A stretch of 64,000 nt of DNA from positions 12,236,064-12,300,063 of the forward strand of contig NC_067115.1 of NCBI RefSeq assembly GCF_021347895.1, given 5' to 3'. The stretch is from Acanthochromis polyacanthus (taxonomy: Eukaryota > Chordata > Actinopteri > Pomacentridae). The position numbers and the translations under genes were made by a program. The notes under the pieces were generated by a model. The model did no database searches. It was not told the DNA's origin and was given only the letters and a program-made list of their open reading frames with translations. Shown here one piece after another: positions 9,652 to 22,333 of this stretch (its first letter is position 1; each line of letters opens with the position of its first letter).

Positions 9652-11700
9652 TGTAGCAGTACTACGTTATGATTTATTGCTCTCGTTATCAATAATTGGG
9701 GCACCACCTAGCATTGTAATGGCTAGGACATTTATTAATTAACATTAATAAAATTATTAATATTCATAAAAATTTTGATCAATCTCATATCAAAAAGTCT
9801 TGAATCCTCGTTTAAATTGACCACATTCTACACAAAGAAACACAAGACTGTAATTTGGTCTATAATGAGGTATTTATTAACTATTCTATGAAAATAATGA
9901 CAAGTGAACTATGTACAATGTAGATATGGTGTGTGTGTGTGTGTGCGTGCAGGACTACGTGTGTGCGTGGAATGTGGGAGTGTGTGTGTGGTGTGTGTGC
10001 ATGTGTGAGGGATGTGGAAGTAGGTGCGAGAGAGAAGGAAATATGGTGAGGATTAGCCAGAGCTAACCTGACGAGGTAATCGGTAATTTGGATTAAGAAT
10101 TCTAATGATTTGTAAAAGAATAAATTGATTAAATGAATTAATTGACCAAGCGGTTAGTACATCACCCATAGAATGGAATCAGAGCAAACTCAGCTGGAGT
10201 TATTGAAGTGAACCGTCATGGGGCTGGGACTTGCGAGGCCTTCAGATTCGCAGCACACGGTCTGGACCTGCGGGTTCGGAGCGGTGCGTCGTCGTTGTGG
10301 TGGCCTAGATGTCCTGCCGCGGGTTGATCGGTTCTATGCAAAGACCTGGTCCAGCAGATCTCTGGAGTTCTCAGCTGAGTGCTTAAAAATGATGGTTCTC
10401 AGGCTTTAGCCAAGAAAAATGGGTGTTGATGAAAAACGGTCAAAATTAAGAAAAATAAATGCTGGTTCTGAATCGGTTCTTCAGATTAAAACGAATAACG
10501 TTGGTTTAAAATTGAGCAAAATGTCTCCTTAAGTTACAAAAATATTAAGAGATAAATAGTTAACAAACTTAGATGGTGAGGGAATTTTGAAGATAGGAAA
10601 AACGCGCTTTAGGTAAGAAAATAATGAGAGAGACTTTGGTTGGCCTCTCAGGAAGAGAGGGGTAAGAGAGTAAGTCGGTAAGAGCGTAAGAGTGGTAAGA
10701 GAGTAAGAGAGAGAAGGTGGGGGCTACGGCTGACTTTATCTGTGGGTCCAGCTAAGGGGAGGACCTGGGCGGAGAGAGAGAACTTTTAGGCGCGAGTCTG
10801 ATGGAATTTGGAATCTCTTTGTTCTCACAGAGTAGAGAAGAAAGAGGAGTCCAGAATGGATTAAAATATGATATTAAACGCGCAAAACACGATCTGTCTA
10901 TCCCACCATATTCAGTTGTATGAAAGTGAAATGTGTAGATTAATACATATGTTCATATGATGTGAATCATTTCATTCATAACTATATGTTTATGTTTATG
11001 ACATTAAAAATATGTATCACAGTGAAAATATAACAACAAGTCAGAGATTTGGTAACAGGTAAATACAATGGTCATCATTCAACCTAAATGGAGAGGAAAT
11101 TCAGAGATTAATAAGGGAATTCATTCCAAAATCATAGTATCCTGGGGAAGAAATGATTAACATCACAAATTAATAAATCGACTTCTATCAGACATGCAAA
11201 TATGATCTTCAAATATGACATAGATGAAACACTGTGAGTAACTGTGGTAAATCTGGAAAAACCAAATGCATATAGAAATATTAATTTGGCAAGTGTTTTT
11301 GTTTAAGTTCAGTTCCAGTCTCTTTGTTTCAGTCAAAGAGAGAGAGAGGGTGACTCCAGCCTTCTGCCATAAAGTTTTACGACTTGTTATCTGATCTGTG
11401 GAATGCAGAGACATCTCCGGCTGAGGGTCTCCTAAAGCTGAAAAGGGATTTTAGCATGAAAGTTCATTAAACAAACATCCATAGTCTATAATTGAAAGTC
11501 ATTGTCTTTTAAAAAGAAGAAGTTATTCCAGGGGTTTAAATGTTCACAGGAGTTCCATCCTTCTGTGAATGAAAACCTACAGAAATACAAATGTCTCAAT
11601 CCTCCTATAGAGATGGGTGTTGGTCAGTGCTGAAGAGAGGGAGAGCTTATCTGAGTTTTGATCAGCTCAGGAATTCCAGGGCCTTTGCAGTCTTGCTACA
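9652..11700 (-). repeat. 5' LTR of the Gag-protease retroelement
   Basis: This 2049-bp direct repeat starts TGTAGC and ends GCTACA, matching 1320-3344. It drives transcription toward lower coordinates. Its short ORFs are not supported as genes. It has the microsatellite near 9928-10012 and the same AATAAA-type signal as the other LTR. The LTRs differ far more by single-base gaps than by substitutions. Confidence 0.88.
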
Positions 11701-12168
11701 TCTAAACTCAATATTTTTGGCTAAATGTATAATATATCATCAGGAGCAGGTAATGTATGAAGTAAATGTGCTACTACCTTGTCGAAATAATACCTAACTG
11801 ACTGGAGCTACTTCTCCAGATTCAGAAAGACGGGGAGTGCAGCTATGGCAATGGTTATCACTGACTTTGAGAATTTGAGATTTGTGCACATCTGGACCTC
11901 AGTTTCTGTTGATGCTTAAACAACAGGAGTATCAAGCATTCTTAAAACTAAAATCACTGAAATGTGTTTTCTTCAACCAGTAAAAATAAATATGTCAGTG
12001 ACATAAATACTACAATAAATAGCTTGATTAAAGATTACTATTACAAAGTATGATTTGAGTAACTTCAGGCTCAACTCAAGGGTTTTTGGGTTACGATGGT
12101 GGTTCTTCTTACTGGGGTAAATCTTGAACAAATTGTGCCCTGGAGAAGGCTGTGTTTAGTATAACAGA
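11701..12168. other. No gene seen
   Basis: AT-rich sequence right of the LTR element. It does not continue the Tc1 element found left of the LTR. I see no ORF, RNA gene or recognised repeat here. Confidence 0.5.
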
Positions 12169-12850
12169 TCATCCATCAATCATCCTTCCATACATCTTTT
12201 CTCTCACCAGCGATGCTTTCCAGTTCCTCTGGGAAATCCAACCGTGTTCCCAAATCAGATGTGATATGTAATCCTTCCAGCACGTTTTGGGTCTCCCCCC
12301 AGGTCTCCTCTCAGTTAAGTGTGTCTGGAAAGCCTTTAAAGGAAGCTGCCTACAAAGCATCCTGATCAACCAAAGTTGATTCCTTCTGATGAGAGGAACC
12401 AGTGAATCTACTCTGACCTTCCTCCAGATGTTTGAATGTCTCACCTTAAATCCAAAGCTGAGTCCAGTCACTCTACCGAGAAAATTTATTTGTATTCGCA
12501 GCCTTGTCCTTTGGGTCAACACCCAGAACTCATGACCTTAAGTGAAGGTTGGAGCGTAGATCAACTGGAACATCTAGAGCTTTGCCTTCCAGCTCAGTTA
12601 CCCCTTCACCATGATGGTCCAGTACAGCGCCAACATCATTGCTCACGCTCCACTAATGCATATGTCCATCTAACATTCCATTTTTCTGAACAAGATCCAG
12701 AGATACCTGAACTCTTTCACTTCGTGCAGTAACTCCCTCCAACCCAGGGGAAGCAATTGACCAGTTTCAGGCAGATCAACACTGATAAAAAGACCATCTA
12801 CTGAGCAATCAATTCTCTTCCCATGGATCTGATGTAGTCAGTCTACAGAT
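12169..12850 (-). mobile_element. Decayed LINE fragment (3' part of reverse transcriptase ORF)
   Basis: On the minus strand the translation contains VPLIRRNQLWLIRMLCRQLP, then GGRPKTCWKDYISHLIWEH. I recognise this as the degraded C-terminal end of a reverse-transcriptase ORF that is widespread in fish genomes. Upstream on the same strand (12520-12850) the DNA also resembles that family, with no open frame: clusters of stops and indels break it. It is a dead 5'-truncated copy. The clade is not assigned. Confidence 0.6.
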
Positions 12851-14799
12851 ATTGGGAATGTCTCTCAGTAAGCCAACAACTCTTAGCATCCAAACCATTT
12901 TTCTTTCCCTGGCAAACATATCTATATGACATATAGATTCTCATTGAAGGGAACTCGTATGGCAACTTTGTATCGCAATTAAATTCTAATACTGACACCG
13001 ATAAGCACAAAGCCTTGGATTTGTTGACCTTATATGATTTGTGGTGAACCAACTTACTGGTTTGAATTATTGTAAATTATTCTATTTTCTACTTTGTTCT
13101 TTACTTTCTCCCAGGACTGTTAAACACCTCCAGGGGTGAAAGTGAAGCACAGAAACTGTCTTGCACACCATAACAATAGGCTACATCTAAGCAGCACAAT
13201 CAATAGAATACATTAAAGGCAGATCTACCCGTGCCCTAATGATGGCTCAGTGATTTTGATAACCCTAATAACTTCACTTTTACACAGTCAACTGAGTTTT
13301 TGTCAGTTTTTTTGCTGCAGCTGTGACACTTTAACCTTTTGGCTCAGGATTATAGTTTGTTCTTTTTGTTAGAAATGTGCAGCTCGAGACATGTCTATTT
13401 TAGCCCCTTTCATATGAAAACGTTCATAGATTTGGAAATCCTAGGTTGACTTAACGAGCTGATAACCAGCTTTATGTGACAACTGATTGCATTGTTGGGT
13501 TTAGAGAAGCCACATAAGAAACATGTACCTTGGGTGTGTTGAGCTTGCTTCATAGTACAGGATACAAGGCTGCTACTTTTCAGTTCAGCCTGAGGTGGAA
13601 CTTGTGTTCTTGGAATCACCTCGTATCACCTAAATAAAATATTTCTCAGTAATATTATTACTTTTAAAATTTATGATGCTGAAATGACTGTTTCATTGCT
13701 AAAAAAAATTTAATGGCATATGTCTCCATTTTTAATGATTTGCTCTATAACATATGGACCTTACCTTACTAGATGTAGGTCTATGAGCAGCCACTGGCAC
13801 AGAGTCATTGATTTTGTCAGCTGACAGATTATTGACTAATTTGTATAATTACTATAGCATTTATTTTTTATTATGTAATTGGCTGTTCTGTTTTGTATTA
13901 AAGTTTAAGAATGAGACATTCTGTGAAAATGCAACTTACTGATTTTCTCACCTAATTTTTATTATTTATTTCACCCTTCATGATGCTTTGGCGTATTGTT
14001 AACCTGGAGCTGTAAACACAGCTATAGCTAAAAAAATATTTTGCATACAGTGTAGTGTTGCTGGATCTCATTCAGGTTGCTCTGTGTATTTGTATCATTT
14101 GTCGATAATTCTCCTAGAACAACAACACCCGTAAGATGCCTGGCAAATAAAACTGGTATAGTCTACTTTTTATTTCCCTTTTCTGTACACATAAAGCTTT
14201 GATACACAATAAGTATTGGTAGCAGAGATACCAGCGTGGGTTTCACTTGGTGTCAGAAGAAAGGAAATCAGTGGTGTTGCACAATACAAGCAAAGAGAAA
14301 CAACTACTCTTTGTTCACACAAACAGAAATTTCAAGATGGTGTTTTAGATTACCTGCTATAACTGTTTTTTATTTTAAAAAAAAAAACTTTTTCTGCCCT
14401 CTTCTGTGTAGCATTTTTATTGTTTTCTTGGCAACACAAGACTCCAGGAAGTCAGTGCACCCGGCAGTTATTCACCAGCCTCTATTTTTGTGCAAAAATA
14501 GAGGCTTTAACAAAAGATAATGTGTTGATTAGGGTAGTGAGTTCCAGTTGAGTTGGTAGCAATATTTTTTATAACTTTCGAGAGTGCCAGATTGATGATT
14601 TTTTTTCATTTTCTTTGACTATAACACTAAACTTAGTGCACAGACATGAATTTCACACAAATGAGATTAAAATTTGGTAAGAAGCATGCATAGCAAAATG
14701 CTGATTATTATTCTTTCAAATTATGTTTTTTCCTCTCATTTAAGCCCATGAGCACAGCTGATTCCACTGCTTTTACTTTAATGCTCTTATCTTGGTTAT
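12851..14799. other. No gene seen
   Basis: Non-coding AT-rich sequence. Only a short perfect hairpin (14478-14505) and homopolymer runs stand out. Confidence 0.5.
14478..14505. repeat. Short perfect inverted repeat
   Basis: Two 13-bp arms, GCCTCTATTTTTG and its complement, are separated by 2 bp. This is too short for a microRNA precursor. It may be chance or a footprint. Confidence 0.5.
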
Positions 14800-14801
14800 T
14801 A

Positions 14802-15015
14802 CACACGTGGACAAAATTGTTGGTACCCCTCAGTTAAAGAAGGAAAAACCCACAATTCTCACTGAAATCACTTGAAACTCACAAAAGTAACAATAAATAA
14901 AAATTGATTGAAAATTAAATAATCAAAAACAGCCATTACTTTTCAATTGTTGATTAACATAATTATTTAAAAAAAACAAACTAATGAAACAGGCCTGGAC
15001 AAAAATGATGGTACC
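14802..15015. repeat. Left terminal inverted repeat of the Tc1-like element
   Basis: Nearly identical to the complement of 16225-16437, with only scattered differences. It holds the outer and inner 20-bp direct repeats that bind the transposase in IR/DR-type elements. Confidence 0.9.
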
Positions 15016-15081
15016 TCTATAAAAGATTGAAAACTATTTGACCAGAGTGACATGATTAACTCAGGTGTGTCATTTAATTGA

Positions 15082-16218
<1,137 letters not shown>

Positions 16219-16224
16219 GTTATG

Positions 16225-16437
16225 GGTACCATCATTTTTGTCCAGCCCTATTTCATTAGTTTGTTTTTTTAAATAATTATGTTAATCAACAATTCAAAAG
16301 TGATGGCTGATTTTGATTATTTAATTTTCAATAAATTTTTATTTATTGTTACTTTTGTGAGTTTCAAGTGATTTCAGTGAGAATTGTGGGTTTTTCCTTC
16401 TTTAACTGAGGGGTACCAACAATTTTGTCCACGTGTG
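16225..16437. repeat. Right terminal inverted repeat of the Tc1-like element
   Basis: Begins six bases after the transposase stop codon and mirrors 14802-15015. It contains the inner and outer transposase-binding repeats. Confidence 0.9.
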
Positions 16438-16619
16438 TATAAGGACTGTCCGTATGTGTTGTATCCATTTTTTTTTTTCTATTTTCTTCAATAGCTTCCA
16501 TAAATTGGAAGCTGTGGCCAGTCAGAATATGTTTCTGATTCTGAATTTGGTATGATAATACTTGCAAAAAAAATGTCATATGTTGTTCTTTACATGAAAA
16601 AAAATCAGTATCCAAAGGT

Positions 16620-17215
16620 TTTTTTCAATTGAGAGAAGGCAAACCTCACCTCCGAGGAATTTTTATGTTTATAAAACAACCAGTTAGAACCAATATGAAA
16701 CTTCACTGTGTCTCAATAAAAGGAGTTACACTATGGAACAGCTGCAGTGATGAACTGAAATCATGTAAAACAATAGGTGGGTTAAAATATATCTTTAAAA
16801 CTGAAATATTAAACAGATACCGAATAGAAAAAGAATAGAAAACAAATGTAAAATCAGTAACATCAGGGGTGTTGTGTATTCTGTGATGTCATTTTTGTTT
16901 TTGTTTAGAATTTTACGCTGTTATTCTTTTGATTACGCTGTTGTTTTGTTGTTAACTAAATGACTGGCTATGACCTGAACAATGCTTCAGGGTGAATTTA
17001 AGTGATACATTTTGATAAGGAATAAGGGGTGGGACTAGATAAGTTGTTTTTTACTTCTTCCTACACCCTTTTCGAACAGAATCAGGTTTAATTGCTGTTA
17101 TAGCTACAATTTTATTTTATTGTTGTATATGTATAAATGTATACATATATGTATGTACTGTTTTTTTTCTTTTATCCAAGTTCGAAATAAAATCTAAATC
17201 ATTAAAAAATATATA
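16620..17215 (+). mobile_element. 5'-truncated LINE 3' end
   Basis: A 70-residue open stretch at 16629-16838 contains VRTNMKLHCVSIKGVTLWNS followed by CSDELKSCKTIGGLK. This is the typical C-terminal tail of reverse-transcriptase ORFs in fish non-LTR retrotransposons. It is followed by a 3' untranslated region (GGTGGGACTAGATAAG, then CTTCTTCCTACACC and TTCGAAATAAA) and an A-rich tail near 17200. The combination fits a dead, 5'-truncated insertion. The clade is not assigned. Confidence 0.65.
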
Positions 17216-17226
17216 TATATATATAT
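17205..17226. repeat. AT microsatellite
   Basis: A pure alternating AT tract at the tail of the LINE fragment, probably grown from its poly-A end. Confidence 0.8.
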
Positions 17227-18485
17227 TCTAACGTTCTGTTTTTAAATGTATCTCATCATTAAATGCTAGTAGATCCATGATGCTGTGATGCTTTATGGCT
17301 TAGAAATTTGTGAAAATTTATGTTTAGTGCCTGGCAAAAATAAATAAATTATTTTATACACTGAAGTCTTTACATACTGTAGCCTACTTGCAGAGGTTGC
17401 TATTGGTTTCCAGTGATACAAAATCCCGTTGTTCATTTAATTGTCCGTCCCCCGTTGAGGCCGACGTCCCCTGAGTCTTGGCTTCACAGGCATATGTTAA
17501 TACTCCCAACTCCCATCCTAGCCGCTTTCCTGTGGGCCCCCAAAATCTAGGATCACCACTATGTTTATATATATTCAGACATATCTGTGCAATGATGAGT
17601 TCATGAGGAATTCAAACGAGAAACTGATGTGGAAACTGATGCACAGCTATATGCAGATTACTACTATGATTAAATTTGATGAAAGTTAAAAAATATTTTT
17701 TCTTTTTGACTTTGTCGCACGGGTGAGCCACTAGACCTAGACTTGTTGAAAAGGTCGTCATGCAGTTTCATTTGATTAGTGCTTCGCCTCACTGCAATAA
17801 ATACTTTGAGAGCAACTGAGAAGAAAGGATGTGAATTTAGAGGCAGAGTGCATCCATCTGTCTCTAAGGGTTAAGTGGTAATAGTTTGTTTCAGTCAGTG
17901 AGAGGTCCTTAGAAGTGCCATGTAGAGTTTTTGTAACCTAATATTTACAACGTAGTGGTACTCACCAAAGTACTTTGTGTGTGTCCTTAACTGTAGTATA
18001 AATAACTATTTTACATCATTATTGTCTTCATCCATTGCAGTCATCCTCTTTTCTGCCTCTGTCATTGTTGCTGTCAAATATAGATTAGTGGAATGCTGCG
18101 ACACGATTGGCAAGAGTGTGCAAATTTGGTTTAAATTTCTTCATGCACTGACATATGCTAGATTAATAGTGGTTGCTTATTGTTCAGTATGTGTCTTTGG
18201 GTTCTGTCTTCGCACACTTGTGCTCATGTGGCTGCTGTGTCGCAAGATTTAGTTTGATACACTGAGGCAGACATAAAATCCCTGTAATGAGGAGTAAAAT
18301 AGAGCTTCCAGGTGCAGAAGATCAAAACAGTATTTGAGTTGGGTACAGTGTCATGTTGAGAGAGAAACTGCTGAGAAAAACTGTGGGATGTGTGATCATA
18401 CACAGAGGGGAGGCTGGTGGAGGGAGGCAATATGCAATCAAAGAAAAGACAGAAAAAGAAGTGGGCAGAGAAAGTTGGATTGACA
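17227..18485. other. No gene seen
   Basis: Non-coding sequence with only short chance frames on both strands; nothing recognised. Confidence 0.5.
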
Positions 18486-18487
18486 TA

Positions 18488-20059
18488 CACTGCTCAAAAA
18501 AATTAAAGGAACACTTTGAAAATACATCATATTTCAATACAGGGAAAAACAAACTGGATATTAGCATTGATATGGACTGGATAATGTGTTAGGAATGAAA
18601 AGTGCCACATTGTTTGATGGGAATGAAAATTATTAACCCCCCAGGAGGGTTAAATTCAAGACACCCCAAAATCAAAGTGAAAATCTGATGTGGCAGACTA
18701 GTCCATCTTTCTGAAATTCCTTGGCAGCAACTCAAAATGGTATTCAGTAGTTTGTATGGCCTCCATATGCTTGTATGCATGACTGATGATGCCGGGACAA
18801 GCTCTGAATGAGACGACAGATGGTGTCCTGGGGTATCTCCTCCCAGAACTGGACCAGGGCATCGCTGAGCTCCTGGACAGTCTGAGGAGCAACCTGATGG
18901 TGTCGGATGGAACAAAACATAATGTTCCAAAGGTGTTCTATTGGATTCAGGTCAGGTGAGCATGGGGGCCAGCTAATGGTATCAGTTCCTTCATCCTCCA
19001 GGAACTGCATGAGTTCTCTTACCACATAAGACTGGGCATTTTCGTGCACGAGAAGGAATCCAGGACCACTGCACCAATGTAGGGTCTGACAGTGGGTCAA
19101 AGGATTTCATCCTGATACCTAATGGCAGGCAGAATGCCATTGTCCAGCCTGTAGAGGTCTGTGCGTCCCTCCATGGATATGCCTCCCCACACCATCACTG
19201 ACCCACCACCAAACCGGTCATGCTGAACAATGTTACAGGCAGCAGAACGTTCTCCACGGCTTCTCCAGACCCTTTCATGCCTGTCACATGCGCTCAGGGT
19301 GAACCTGCTCTCATCTGTGAAAAGCACAGGGCACCAGTGGTGGACTTGCAAATTCCTGTGTTCTATGGCAAATGCCAGCCGAGCTCCACGGTGCCGGTCA
19401 GCGAGCACAGCGGCCACTAGAGGACGCTGGGCCCTCAGACCACTCTCATTAAATCTCTTTCTGATTGTTTGATCAGAGACATTCACAGCAGTGGTCTGCT
19501 GGAGGTCATTTTGTAGAGCTATCGCAGTGCTCATCCTGGTCCTCCTTGCACAAAGGAGCTGATACCTGTCCTGCTGATCGGTTGAGGGCCTTCTACGGTC
19601 CTGTCCAGCTCTCCCAGACTAACTGCCTGTCTCCTGGAATCTCCTCCATGCGCTTGAGAATGTACTGGGAGACACAGCAAACCTTCTGGCAATGGCACGC
19701 ATTGATGTGCCATCCTGGAGGAGTTGGACTGTCTGTGGAACCTCTGTAGGGTCCAGGTATCGCCTCACGCTACCAGAAGTGACACATACCCTAGCCAAAT
19801 GCAAAACTAGTGAAAAACAGTCAGAAAACACAAGAAGGGAATAAAATGGCCTTCATGTGTAAAACCAATCCTGTTTTGGGGGTTGTTTCATTGTTACCCC
19901 TCTAGTGCATCTGTTGTTAATTTCATGAACACCAAAGCAGCTGAAACTGACTAAAAAGCCCCTCAGTTACTTACTTGACCAGATCAGTATCCCACATGTT
20001 TCACTGATTTGATGCAATACTTAGATTAAAAAGTGTTCCTTTAATTTTTTTGAGCAGTG
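18488..20059 (-). mobile_element. Tc1/mariner-like transposon with 30-bp inverted repeats, inactive
   Basis: The element is 1572 bp with TA at both sides (18486-18487 and 20060-20061). The 30-bp inverted ends begin CACTGCTCAAAAAAATTAAA (18488-18517 and 20030-20059). Short inverted repeats distinguish it from the IR/DR element at 14802. The transposase on the minus strand is broken (next entry). Both ends are well preserved, so it could still act as a substrate for a related transposase. Confidence 0.92.
18744..19831 (-). pseudogene. Tc1/mariner-like transposase remnant
   Basis: Three pieces on the minus strand form one decayed transposase. 19619-19831 holds the helix-turn-helix (SMRAIARRFAVSPSTFSSAW). 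19097-19534 holds the first catalytic Asp (VLFTDESRF) and the box RFGGGSVMVWGGIS. 18744-19100 holds the region of the second Asp and the final Glu ([10 protein letters not shown]). The pieces are in different frames. In the last piece the expected Asp of the second motif is Glu (LLVHENAQS), so the copy would be inactive even if the frame were continuous. Confidence 0.88.
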
Positions 20060-20061
20060 TA

Positions 20062-22329
20062 TTTGATCACTTTTTTTGTGGATTTATAAGACTCAATTCT
20101 ATACCTCAGATCAGTCCTGCAAATAAAAAATATAAATAAAAATCAATAAATACAGTCTGTTCTAGTAGAAGTTGATCTCTTCCACATTCAAAATTTGATC
20201 ATTTTGTCTCAAGGAATGTAGCTTTAAAACCTCTTATCAGTATTTACTGCAACATACTGTACAAACACAAATTACTTTACAATCTGGTGCATTTTGATTT
20301 GCCATTTACCGCCCACTGAGCCCTCATGCAGATCCGCTGAAATTAGTTCTGACATGTGTGAGGGAGGCAGAGAAGATGGGGGATTTGGGAGGTCAGGCTG
20401 AATTGAAGACATCACTGTCACCTTCCAGAGAGGAAGGCGGCATAGTTAAAGGGTTATGGGCTTTAAAGTTTAAAGGAATGATGCTTTTGAAGCTGACTTC
20501 ATGAAAGTATTTTTAGAATTCTTTGTCAAAGAAGTTGTCTGATCTAGTTGCAAAAGCTTCAAACTCAACGTGTGAGCAAAAGAATTCATGATGCTTTTCA
20601 ATGGATATGAAAGTCAATTAAAAATGTGTCCATATTTGTACACATGAGGTTCGACAGTGGCAACTTTAACTTTATATATGTGCATCTTTCAGGAGCATTT
20701 GGTGGGTTTTGCTTTAGAGCTGCAAGTTACCAGCAGCATGAGGATGTGACCTGCTGAAACAGCAAGCCATAAAAACTTTGATGAGGGGAGGAGTAGCGAT
20801 CAGAGAATCCATAGGGCTTGGTCACGGCGGTTACCCTAGTCAGCTTTCAGAGGATAAATAAATAAGCGTGGAGCAGAGAGAGTGGGAAGCAGTGTGTTTT
20901 ACCTTGTCTGGGTCAGCAGAAATGATCCCATCTTCCTGGTAAATTCTCACCCAAATCTGACCTGATTGGATTAGAAGGTCTCTGGTGAGTACTGTTTTCC
21001 AGCAAATGTACAAAATGCACAATTACACAACAACATTCCCGTAAAAGCTGAGGTAGAACAACCCTGCTGATGGATGAACCACAGTTTTTTACTCATACAT
21101 GTCACTGTAAGCTGATGGCAACTGAGAAGAGAAACAATCTTTATTTCATAATGATTTTCTCTATCGTAACAGATCTGTAATCACTTTTTTTCCCCTTTTG
21201 TTTGCATTTGTTTGAAGGACACAGGTGGGGAGGTTGTGTGATAAACAAAACTGAAACCACGGAGCTTGATTAAATTTGATGCAACTACACAGGCTGTTTA
21301 TAACCACCCGCCAGGCTTTGTGAAAGCACTCCTCGAAACGACACAGAATACAAATCTAGTGTGGTCAGTACACAAAACAGTTACATCTCTGGAGGCAGAG
21401 GAACAGAGGGTCCTCTTCTCCCCACTTGTAAAGGGGCTCATCTTGGCCCCAATCCACCTGATTTAACATTTTTGCAGTTAAGTTCAATGTTTTACATAAA
21501 GTGTGTTTTTGTGTGACTTGATTGCATCAAAAAAAAAAAAAAGAGTTCTGAAAATTATTATGTTATATGGTATGGAAAGGGCATCTCTAAGCCTCAGTGT
21601 GTTTTATTGTACTTTCAAAACACTTACAGTCATCAGTGCACATGTGGAATGCAGGTTCAGACACTTGAAGTTAATTGAAAAATATCTTCAGGTTTGTATA
21701 CAATAGGCCAGACTCACAAACCTTACAGGAGGCTGAAAGGATTGTCAGGATGAAGGAGAGCAGAGTGGATCTGAAATCCATTTAAGTTTGACATGTTGAA
21801 ATGAGTTTAAGGATACTGGACATTTGAAAATTGTAAATTTAATGTGGACCACTATGCCTCGTTATTTTCATTGGATGCAAAATGACGGATCCTGCATGAA
21901 TGCATCATTGGTGAACCGTTTCATATTCATAAGGCTGTTGGTGATGACATACTGTTAACTCATCAGAGATGCTGGCGATTAGGTCTTTTTTTTAAATAGC
22001 GATGTTTGTTGCTACTTGTGATGTGGACCACTATGTTTGCTCAGTTATTGTAGTAACGGTCACACATTGCTTTCACACTTTTGTTTGTTGTCATGTGTGG
22101 GTTGATGTGTCTTGATTGTGTAGGCTAAGAGGCTTTGTGACTGTATTCAACACCAAAAAAGAATGAAAAAACTGTTTATGCATTAGCATTCTATCCTTGA
22201 GTGTCCCACTGGTTTAGTCTTTTTTTTTTTTTTTTAATCTTTTGTCTGACTGAGTTTTGAGCAAATTATGGGTACAATCCATGACAGGCATGCTTCTCAA
22301 ATAGCCGGTAGTGTTTCTTAAAGGTCCGT
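20062..22329. other. No gene seen
   Basis: Non-coding. A 77-79 bp stretch near 20903-20981 has splice-like borders on the minus strand, but I could not support an exon there. Confidence 0.5.
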
Positions 22330-22333
22330 TTAA

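Larger units (their letters stand above)
1320..11700 (-). mobile_element. LTR retroelement, Gag-protease only, no visible pol
   Basis: Two long direct repeats (1320-3344 and 9652-11700) both start TGTAGC and end GCTACA. They enclose 6.3 kb with a primer-binding site next to the right LTR and a polypurine tract next to the left LTR, so transcription runs on the minus strand. The interior holds a ~1.3 kb leader, a 110-codon ORF, a ~1190-codon Gag-protease ORF and a ~1.1 kb AT-rich tail. I find no reverse transcriptase, RNase H or integrase in any frame, so the element would need enzymes supplied in trans. No target-site duplication is visible: TGAAA lies before and TCTAA after. The class (Ty3/gypsy, ERV-like or other) cannot be fixed without pol. 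Confidence 0.85.

Noticed and set aside
20903..20981. Possible minus-strand exon (LLIQSGQIWVRIYQEDG) with AG and GT borders
   Set aside because: Poor pyrimidine tract at the acceptor, length not a clear match to any family exon I could recall, and no companion exon found.
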